DNA of 64,000 nucleotides from Pteria penguin. Taxonomy: Eukaryota; Mollusca; Bivalvia; Pterioida; Pteriidae. The DNA is taken from the NCBI GenBank assembly GCA_035048485.1, contig CM068587.1, positions 44,701,496 to 44,765,495 of the forward strand. Reading direction: 5' to 3'. The translations under genes were made by a program, and so were the position numbers. The notes beneath the pieces are model-generated. The model made no database searches and was not told where the DNA came from. It saw nothing but the letters and a program-made list of their open reading frames with translations. Below, piece by piece: positions 26,309 to 36,600 of this stretch (position 1 is the first letter of the stretch; each line of letters starts with the position of its first letter).

Positions 26309-26384
26309 CAGATACATTATATAGGGCAAAATTTATATTCCATGCACCAATTATATAGGGCAAATTTTATATTCCATGCACCAA
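26309..26384. repeat. Short tandem duplication (~35 bp x 2)
   Basis: Two copies of attatatagggcaaa(a)tttatattccatgcacca-like sequence lie just beyond the satellite. Confidence 0.85.
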
Positions 26385-26735
26385 GCTCGTGTTGCCAAAA
26401 TACATAAAATAATTTTCGAGTGGCGATAAGGAAAATCACACAGGTGTATTCCCATTTGGCCTAGGCTGCCGATTCTAGATAAATATCACATGAAAAAGGC
26501 AAGATGGGAATTGATCCAAGGTCAAGTGTTATTACTTCATAATATATTGTATTAAAACATTGAAATTAATTACATTGAATTATCCCCATTTGAAAAACTT
26601 ACTGGTAAAATTTTTGTCTTCTCTATCCCTGATTTATGTAATATGAAAGTAAATAAAATTAAAATGAACAACGATTTTACAATAAGATGTTAAAGTAATT
26701 TACTTACCTTGATATATGGCTCAGCTGTGATTTAA
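26385..26735. other. Intergenic, nothing recognised
   Basis: AT-rich spacer between two tandem arrays, with no supported feature. Confidence 0.5.
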
Positions 26736-26737
26736 TT

Positions 26738-27600
26738 AACTTGACTAAAAAACCAAAACAAACAGGCAGCAGAACAAGTAATAAATAATGTAAAACAAAC
26801 ACAAAAAACCAAAACAAAACAGGCAGCAGAACAAGTAATAAATAATGTAAAACAAACACAAAAACCTAAACAAAACAGGCAGCAGAACAAGTAATTAATA
26901 ATGTAAAACAAACACAAAAACCAAAACCAAAACAGGCAGCAGAACAAGTAATGAATAATGTAAAACAAACACAAAAAATCAAAACAAAACAGGCAGCAGA
27001 ACAAGTAATGAATAATGTAAAACAAACACAAAAACCAAAAGCAAACAGGCAGCAGAACAAGTAATAAATAATGTAAAACAAACACAAAAAAACAAGAACA
27101 AAACAGGCAGCAGAACAAGTAATAAATAATGTAAAACAAACACAAAAAATCAAAACAAAACAGGCAGCAGAACAAGTAATGAATAATGTAAAACAAACAC
27201 AAAAAACCAAAACAAACAGGCAGCAGAACAAGTAATAGATAATGTAAAACAAACACAAAAAACAAAAACAAAACAGGCAGCAGAACAAGTAATAAATAAT
27301 GTAAAACAAACACAAAAAACCAAAACAAAACAGGCAGCAGAACAAGTAATGAATAATGTAAAACAAACACAAAAAGCAAAACAAAACAGGCAGCAGAACA
27401 AGTAATAAAGAATGTAAAACAAACACAAAAAACCAAAACAAAACAAACAGCAGAACAAGTAATGAATAATGTAAAACAAACACAAAAAATCAAAACAAAA
27501 CAGGCAGCAGAACAAGTAATGAATAATGTAAAACAAACACAAAAAACAAAAACAAAACAGGCAGCAGAACAAGTAATAAAGAATGTAAAACAAGCACAGG
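26738..27600. repeat. 57-bp minisatellite, about 15 copies
   Basis: The unit holds caggcagcagaacaagtaat, then aataatgtaaaacaaacac, then a variable A/C-rich stretch; length varies from 55 to 59. A period near 57 (3 x 19) keeps open Phe/Cys/Leu-rich minus-strand frames of up to 253 codons. They are artefacts of the repeat, overlap one another in several frames and shift with A-run length. Confidence 0.95.
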
Positions 27601-28404
27601 GGCATGGTCAAGTATAGCTCTTGCTTCATGTAATTATTTAAACGATCAAACATCCGCTGCTAAAGAAATTGTTGGAAAATGTCAAAAGCTTTATTGATAC
27701 GATATTCCATTTCTATTTATTGGTCAATAACACTTACACTGCCGGTTATGACATATTTTCTCGTTCGAGCGACATTTTTTCTCATTCGAACGAGATAATT
27801 TCTCGCTCGAAAGTGATAAGAATATTTTTTCTTCTTTAAAATGACACAAAAACGTCTTCGTAGATATATCTCACCCATTTCTCCATTTTATGTCGTTGAA
27901 AGCCATCACGGCTTTCAGATAACACAGTGTCACCGGTGTGCATCAATACGAATAAAATGGTTTTGCAGTTCACTGGGTTCATATAAGTTATACATCGGAT
28001 GCGTGTCTAAGTCATTAACATACATGTACAAACCATGTATATAGAAAAATAAAATAGCGACAAGGCTTCACCTTGCATTAAACCACTTGTACAATTGAAT
28101 ATTTCGTACAGACTAGACTATAACGAACACAGGTTTTGACATCAGCCTGCAACTGCTTGATATAAGGAACTTCCCTGTAACATAACTTGCCTGTAACACA
28201 ACTTGCCTGTAACACAACTTATGACAAACTTATCAAGTACCCTATAGTTGTCAACAAAACAGCAGTATATATAATTATGCTAGGGTTATTGCGCTTGATT
28301 GATTAATTTGGTGTATGAATTCGAACATAGTAAGTTGTCTGGAAATTCACCACATATATTACAGTATCACTTGTCGATTAAAACGATTGTACAAACCTAC
28401 AGCA
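27601..28404. other. Intergenic with small hairpins
   Basis: At 27755-27815 several ctcgttcgagcg / ctcattcgaacgag / ctcgctcgaaag segments can pair. At 28170-28225 a 17-base piece (cttgcctgtaacacaa) repeats three times. No gene is supported. Confidence 0.5.
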
Positions 28405-28475
28405 ACGGCCCGATAGTCCGACAGCTCGATAGTCCGATGATCCGATATTCCGACAGCCTGATAATCCGACAACCT

Positions 28476-28696
28476 GGGTCCGGCGCCATAAACTGAGAAT
28501 ATACTTAAGTCAAAAATTTATATTCTTCTGTTCATCAACGAATTAATAACTGGGATTTGGATTTTATTTAGTTTTATTCTACTGATAAATAGAATTAAAC
28601 CATTCTGCATTAAAATTTATTTGAACGTTTGATAATGTAATAAATTAAAATGAAAATTTTGACTTAAGTATATTCTCAGTTTATGGCGCCGAACCC
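28476..28696. mobile_element. MITE with GGCGCCATAAACTGAG inverted ends, copy 1
   Basis: Terminal inverted repeats of about 40 bp (gggtccggcgccataaactg, then agaatatacttaagtcaaaa) bound a 221-bp element. It is nested in the 16-bp subrepeats of the surrounding element. A second copy at 42342-42552 splits a Tc1-like transposase gene. Confidence 0.85.
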
Positions 28697-28982
28697 TGAT
28701 AGCCTGATGATCCGACAGTACGACGGTGATCGATTGTGTTGCATTGTGTTGCAATGGAACATGTTTTAGAGATCCATTGCGATGCATTTTGTAAATTTCC
28801 ACCGTATAGAACTTAGAAGTGAATATGGCAACCGGAAAGAAGACTAAAATTGTACAAAATCATGAAACTCTGGATCACGTGAGACTTAAAAATGTCACTT
28901 CCGGAGATATGTTTCATTTTGGTGCTGATTTGTTTAGGAAGAGAAACTTCATCTCGTTCCCCAATCTGATATAACTGAAAAA

Positions 28983-29022
28983 TTGTTGAAAGCGACGTAA
29001 AACGCCAATAAACCAACCAACT
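28983..29022 (+). mobile_element. SINE family B 3' tail fragment
   Basis: gttgaaagcgacgtaaaacg followed by ccaataaaccaacc matches the tail of the SINE at 9598-9755. The head is absent. Confidence 0.6.
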
Positions 29023-29290
29023 GTCTGTTTTAATTTTTTGAAAAGCGAAGACTCGTTTCACACGAATGATACATGCATGTATTAGGATGCTCGGAGCTGG
29101 CCGGAAATCAGATGCAGTGTAAATGACGAACTTATGACGAAGTAAACGAATTACGAAACCGCACTTGTTCAAAATCTTGTAATCAGACCAACTTTGATAA
29201 TGTCTGACTATCCCGCCGTTGCACCATCGGGTCGTCGGACTAGGGGGCTGTCGGATTACCGGGTCGTGGGACTACAACCCATTAGAAGCC

Positions 29291-30619
29291 GGCAACCGGC
29301 GAAAATCGCCGATAATTCTAGCTTTCAACGTCGGTTACTTTTTCTCTAACAGAAATATAGATTGGAGAAAATTATTTCACAATTGGAAATTATATCCGAA
29401 TCCGTGACTAATATTTTAAGTCACATAATAACCTAAGAGTTTCTCATAGTATTGGCATGTTCAGTACAGTTTGCTAGCTAACAATGCCATACTTTCTGGA
29501 AATCCCCTTTATCTATTTTAGTAACATTCATGGAAAAGCACACGACATAAGTTTTGCATAGTATAGACACTTTTTAGATCACTGCGGTTTTATGATTCTT
29601 ATATGATCAATAGCTTTTTCGGACGGTTAGTTATGAAATCTGGACGTATAGAACATTCCTCTGCAATTGTAAGAGATCATTTTTCTGTCAGATTTGAAGC
29701 TTACCGTCCCAAAAGGTTTATAGAGTTAAGACTTATGTAATACAATCGCTATTTTGATGGATAATATTTATGTGCAATTTTAATCCTTAAGTGTAGTGCC
29801 GCTGCGTATATTAATGACTCGCTATGTATTTGATGATCAGCATACATGTTTGCAGATCACTAAAAACATTTCGGGTCTTTTTAAATTATATACCAACACT
29901 GCTCTGTTTTTTAAGTTATATGTATTTTAAATTGCAGTGAAGAAATAAAATCTTAAAACATACGTGTAGTCAACAACTGTATGTATCTGAATCAGTCATA
30001 ATTTAATCAAAACTAGTAAAAGGAGTCTTTCATAATTATCGTAAACATTATTTCAGAACATGAGTAAAATACTGTATATCCCTTTTATTTCGCTGCCTTA
30101 AAATACCCCGAAATTTCAATTTTCCAGATTTCGCTGCCCTTAATTTTCGCGACGTTGTGACTTTTTAACAATACTAGGAATACATCTCCTCAGCATGTAG
30201 AGTCTAGGTAATGAGGTAAGATAAAGTAATGGTTCACACTGTGACAAATGGAAACAACTCCGGAATCCGGATAATATATTTCGCTGCCTTTAAATTTCGC
30301 ATTTTTTTTTCGCTCGTGATAGGGGTTTACAGTAGTACAAAACATAAAGTTTTCAACTACTGAAATTAAATGCCAGGAAAGCCAGAATGTAGGACTTACA
30401 CCATTTACTCCAGAGCTTCTGGGACCTTTAAACAGACCCCAGACCCCCGCCGCATAGGCCACTTCGAAAGGTGGCAGATTTCTCCTAAAGCTTTTCATAG
30501 TCTTCCTATTATTTCCATACTTAATGACATCTCTGGCCACTATACACATATAGTCTTTTTATATATTCATATAGACAAAGATAACACAATAATACAGATC
30601 TAATTTCATGATTCATAAT
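29291..30619. other. 3' flank of the ependymin-related gene, nothing else recognised
   Basis: Scattered ttcgctgcc(c)tt(a)aattttcgc motifs at about 30090-30150 and 30280-30305 suggest an old dispersed repeat. On the minus strand a possible variant poly(A) signal (TATAAA) lies near 30556, just past the stop codon. No further exon was found. Confidence 0.4.
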
Positions 30620-30689
30620 TTATTGTGGGCATTCTTTTGGGATCAAGAATGTCTGAGGATCTGATATGCCTACGGTGAGATCGTAGTAA
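30620..30689 (-). CDS. Ependymin-related gene, coding exon 6 and stop
   Basis: 70 bases complete codon 168 and encode YYDLTVGISDPQTFLIPKEC then PQ and TAA at 30620-30622. Acceptor ttttcttttacag. The last intron, of about 1.9 kb, holds a SINE, a 28-bp tandem array and a CAGA microsatellite. Confidence 0.9.
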
Positions 30690-33600
30690 CTGTAAAAGAA
30701 AAGAAAATCAGCATCAGACTAATTGTGATTGGTGGTTCTCTTACATGAATTGGCAGTTAACCAGTAGTTTTCTGACTATATTTTCAATCTTTTTCCCCAC
30801 AAGTTATTGGTTTTGATATTATATGTTGTGAATTTATTCGTTTTCGTACGGTTTATGTCTCGGGTTTATATATAGCGATTGTTGAGCATCTCATTTCCTT
30901 GATATAACTGGCCTTTCTGAATTCCTCCTTTACTTTGCTGCTAATTAAGGTAACTGTTGCCATTATACCTGTAGGTGATTAGGTATCGCGCTTGGCTTGC
31001 GGAGCCGACGATCCAGGTTCGATTCCTCTATTGCACCGCTATGTTTAAGAGGTTGGTTACCAACTGCTTCCATGTCGCGATATGACTGAATGTTGATGAA
31101 AGCAACATAAAACACCAATCAGACAACACGTAGCTTATTTAATGTGATTTTGAGAACTATTTTCTTCAATTGGTTTCTTTCTGGCTCATTTTAGAATATA
31201 TGTACCTATCTTACAACATTGTGCGTGGCTGATACATACAATATGTAGAGGCAAGCTAACTATATACAATATGTAGAGGCAAGCTAACTATATACAATAT
31301 GTAGAGGCAAGCTAACTATATACAATATGTAGAGGCAAGCTAACTATATACAATATGTAGAGGCAAGCTAACTATATACAATATTTTGCCGGAATTTTCA
31401 TTATGATGTTAATGCTTGGATTGTGACGCAAATCTATGTGGAAAAACTTCATTTGCCCGGTATTGCCTCTTACACCATGTAAAATTGGTAAAAGGTCTAT
31501 TTACACGAATTAGATTTTATTTCACCATTTTGTCTCATGTCAGCACATATGCTTTACTGTTCTATTTGATGGTTTTCTAAATACATACATACAAACATAC
31601 ATGATTGATTCATGTTTTACGTTACTCCATGATTATTTCACTTTCCACCGGACCTACCCTAGACAGTAAGAGATTTATTATGTGCCACATCTACAGTGAC
31701 ACGGGACCTCGGTTTTAACTGTCTCATCCAAAAGAAAAGACACCAGTTTTCCTACGATACCAGGACCTCTCGGTCATGAAGCGAGCACCTCATCCACTGA
31801 GATACACTGGATCCCATATATCCAGACAGATAGACAGACATAGACATACAGACAGACACAGACATACAGACAGATGGATAGACAGACACACACATACAGA
31901 CAGATGGATAGACAGACACACACATACAGACAGATGGATAGACAGACAGACAGATGGATAGGCAGACATACAGACAGACAGACAGGCAGACAGATGGATA
32001 GACAGATAGACAGACAGACAGACGGATAGACAGACACGGACAGACGGATAGACAGACAGACATACAGACAGATGGATAGACAGACACAGACATACAGACA
32101 GACTAATAGACAGACACAGACATACAAACAGACTGATAGACAGACACAGACAGATGGATAGACAGACACAGACAGACTGATAGACAAACACAGACATATA
32201 GACAGACAGACACAGACATACAGACACAGACATACAGACAGATGGACAGACAGACACAGACATACAGACAGATGGATATATAGACAGACAGATAGGCAGA
32301 CACAAACAGAGAGATAGACAGACACAGACAGAAAGACAGATGGATAGACAGACAGAGACAAACAGACAGATAGACAGACACAGATAGACAGACACAGACA
32401 GACAGATGGATAGACAGACAGAGACAAACAGACAGAAAGACAGACACAGATAGACAGACACAGACAGACAGACGGATAGACAGACAGAGACAAACAGACA
32501 AATAGACAGACACAGACAGACATATAGACAGAGACAAACAGACTGACACACAGAGAGATGAACAAACGGATAGACAGACAGGCATATCATATTTTGGGGA
32601 CATTGTGACTACTATCTTGTTACTGTATACTTACTGCGACTCTTCGAATCCGTATTTCTGTGAGAAGTGCCATGTTTGAACTGGGACACATCCAGGGTAA
32701 GTAACAAAGCCAGAGTAAACTACAAAAACACAACTTCGTCAAGCATACTGTGTTTACCCTAGATTTTGTCTGGGAATATTGATATTATTGTTTCAGTAAG
32801 ATGAGCCTGTAACAACACACATAAATGAATCGGACTCGTTTTACTAAATTTACTTTCCTGTTATTAATAATATTTTAGGATCAATCACATTTTAAAGTGA
32901 TAAAGTAGTACAACAGAGCATAAGTTATGATAAGTAAATGTAACTTTACAATCATACCATCTGTGATTCATGACAAAACCAGAATAACTGCGAAACAAGA
33001 AGATATCTACCTTAGAAACTGTGTGATGTCACAATTATTCTGACGTCAGATACATGCACAACTGGGAAATAATATTACAAAAATTGTTCATTAGTTACTG
33101 TTTTAAAATGACACACGTGTAAAATGTCATCTGTATGTCGTGTATAGTGTCGTCTGTGTATAATGTCGTCTGTATGTCGTGTATAATGTCGTCTGTATGT
33201 CGTGTATAATGTCGTGTATAGTGTCGTCTGTGTATAATGTCGTCTGTATGTCGTGTATAGCGTCGTCTGTATTTCGTGTATAATGTCGTCTGTATGTCGT
33301 GTAAAGTGTCGTCTGTATGTCGTGTATAATGTCGTCTGTATGTCGTGTATAATGTCTGTATGTCGTGTATAATGTCGTCTGTATATCGTGTATAATGTCG
33401 TTTGTATGTCATGTATAATGTCGTCTGTATGTCGTGTATAATGTCGTCTGTATGTCGTGTATAATGTCGTCTGTATGTCGTGTATAATGTCGTCTGTGTA
33501 TAATGTCGTTTGTATGTCGTGTATATTGTCGTCTGTATGTCGTGTATAATGTCGTCTGTATGTCGTGTATAGTGTCGTCTGTGTATAATGTCGTCTGTAT

Positions 33601-36600
33601 GTCGTGTATAATGTCGTCTGTATGTCGTATATAATGTCGTCTGTATATAATGTCGTCTGTATGTCGTGTGTAATGTCGTGTGTATGTCGGACGCTACCTA
33701 GTAAGATATTTGATAAAATCTGACAAAGGCGACGGACTTGTAAACCCAAGGAGGGGTTTCGATACATGTTTGACATTCACCTTGACATTGAGACTGGGTT
33801 TTGTGTTTCTGAAGACAATGAAACACATAAACCTTTCAACCTAAAGCCCGTTACATTGACGGTAAGCCACACCGGCTCAGAGTGTCATGATCCGTTAATT
33901 CTACTTACATTCATCTGTGTAATTGGCGGAAAACACTTGAACAGTAAGATGTTCATTGGGGAATCCTGCTGCACCAATCTCTGCCTCTCCCTCAAATTTA
34001 GAGTCGGGATGAACACCTCGTGGTCTGAACGGACGGTCTATAGTAGTTACATTGCACTTCTTGGTCTTCAGATCCACGACGTACAACTTTTTCTGAAAGA
34101 AGTTAGTCTGAATAAATATTCGAGACACATGTATATCAAAATATGCAGAAAAAAACACTCCAAAACATTTTAACTAAATTGAAAAAGATCTTATCAGCCT
34201 AGTTAAGTTTAATGTTGTACGGTAATACAGAGACATGTGTCTCTGGGTGATACAACATGCTATCAATCCAGTTCGTATTAATGTTGTAAACTGCATTCTA
34301 TCAATCCATTCTGTTTTAATGTGATACAGTATAAATATTTTATCAATTATTACCTAGAGCTACAACCATATCATACCTAGAGTTACGACCAAAACATTAC
34401 CTAGAGTCACGACCATAGCATTACCTAGAGTCACGACAGAACATTACTTAGAGTCACAACCATGCATTACCTAGAGTCACGACCAGAATATTACCTAGAG
34501 TCACGACAATATTAAACCTAGAGTCACGACAATATCATACCTAGAGTCACGACAATATCATACCTAGAGTCACGACCATAGCATAACTAGAGTCACGACA
34601 ATATCATACCTAGGTTTACGACTATTGCCTAAAGTTACGACTATATCATTACCCAGAGTAACGACCGAATCATCACAAAGAGAGCCTTCGTTAAGGTGTT
34701 TGGTTCGTGACCGAGACGTCCAGTATTCACGACCAGCCGATGGGTTCTCGGTGTTCTGTCTTTCAAAAAAGACAATGGAAACCGAGGTCCTGTGTCACTG
34801 TACATGTGGCACGTAAAAGATCCCTCACCGCTTCGAACGGGTCTTTTCTGTGTGCTGTATCAGACATGTACTGTCAACGTGTAAGTGCAATAATATCGAT
34901 GTGGCGTGTAACAAGAATAAAAAACTATGAAATCAGACAATACAATCATTTTATTGAATCTTTGATTTTGAAACTAAATGCACCATGCTCAGTAACTAAT
35001 TGTACCTCCAAATAGTGACGAATCGAAAGTTAATCCGTAATAGGGAACATTTCTAGTATATACAGCGTATGTTATGGACAACATCTTGACCGATCTATCA
35101 GTTATTGCTTCGTAAATCATACCAAAGACATCTCTAAATAACGTTAGAAATCCCCATCTTTTCTATAGTACAGGTATTACAACATATATCATGTGATGAT
35201 AATTCCAAATGACATGTTACAAGTATCATGATAAACATGTACAGGAAAGGCATGATGCTTACCGTTTGCCAAAGGGCCAATACGTCATAAAAGTTCTTTG
35301 TTGAGTTGACTTCCACCTCGGAAAAGACCCTTTCTCTTTGATTTGTCTCATCGTATATTATCCTTCTGAATTCTCCGTAGTTCTCTTGTCTGTCAATCTA
35401 GTGATAGAAATAGATACACCATTTAGCTTTAAATATGGATCCAATTTTCCCCTTAATTATTATTATTATTATTTATATACAACATTTACAAAATCAGAAT
35501 AACAGCATTGGCGGATTTCGGGGGTGGTCGGAAAAAATTACCAAAAAACAAATATCATTTGCCATAATTTTAGCACTGCAACCCCCCCACCCCCCTCCCC
35601 GCCCTTTCCGGACGGTACTGCAAAACATTAGTCATGGGAGGCTGCAATTCATCCTTTTTCAAAAATGTCTAGATCCGCCTATGAACAAAAATATAATATT
35701 CATAAAATGCAAATCCAAATAATGGCAAGAAATCAAAATGAATTTAAAATCTTTGCACAATAAATATAATATGAACAACTAAATAAAAGGTCATTTATTT
35801 AAACATGTTATATTTCATAAATGATACAGCGAAAAATTGTATTATATTCCTGCTATCTACATGCAGATAATTATGTCGACTTACTAGATATGATGTCGAC
35901 CATTCAGAGAATAATATAGACTTCTAAAATGTCCACGTGTCAGATTGGTTGATTGGTGTTTTACGTCGCTTTCAACAATATTTCAGTTATATCGCGACAT
36001 GGAAGCATGAGGTTACCAACCTCTTAAACATAGTGGCGCAACCCGGGAATCAATCCCGGATCGTCGGCGTCGCAAGCCAAGCGCTTATTCACTACACCAA
36101 GCCTGCCCCCCCCCCCCCCCTCCCCAACCAGTCAGAGAATTACGTGAACTTGGCATGTGACAAGTGGGTGGCAGAAGAGGTCTATGCTATCGGAAGACAT
36201 CTTTGTCTTTATAATATATAATAAGGTAAAAGTATGCTCACCCTGAGCTCCCGAGCCTCCCATTGCGGCGGTGACTCTGAAATGAATAGACTATTTGTAG
36301 GACACAAGCCTATCTAATGTAGCTTATTGTAACTGAAACTGAATAATTCAAATATTAATTCAAATAAAAATGTGTTCAAAACTATCTAAATTTAAAAAGA
36401 AAAAATTTAAGACAAAATTTGTAATATATATACCTGATCATAAAAATATTTATAATGAAATGGATTTTATAAATATTTAAAATTATACTGATTTTATAAA
36501 TACTTAAATAAAATATTTACATAAAAGTAACTCATATAAATTCACTGTTTTCCTGTCTACGGGCTAATCAGGATAAATGCTGTTTTATTTCATTCTTAAA

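Larger units (their letters stand above)
28405..29290. mobile_element. Foldback-type element with 16-bp subrepeats in its ends
   Basis: The left end is a run of 16-bp units (cccgatagtccgacag, ctcgatagtccgatga, tccgatattccgacag, cctgataatccgacaa). The right end (29205-29280) carries similar units in reverse complement (cccgatggtgcaacgg, cccggtaatccgacag). Arrayed ends of this kind resemble Foldback elements. The left arm is split by a MITE at 28476-28696, and a SINE-B tail lies inside. Confidence 0.5.

Noticed and set aside
26732..27653. Minus-strand frames of 253, 205 and 167 codons, Cys/Phe/Leu-rich, membrane-like
   Set aside because: They arise from a 57-bp tandem repeat read in several overlapping frames; no domain, splice signals or conserved start.
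31752..32603. Minus-strand frames up to 266 codons, Ser/Val/Cys-rich
   Set aside because: Pure product of a CAGA-type simple repeat inside an intron of the ependymin-related gene.
33075..33776. 233-codon minus-strand frame with RRHYTRHTDDI repeats
   Set aside because: 23-bp minisatellite within intron 4; phase shifts with unit length variants and splice sites of the gene exclude it.
33766..34173. 135-codon plus-strand frame
   Set aside because: Shadow of exon 4 of the minus-strand ependymin-related gene, with no domain of its own.
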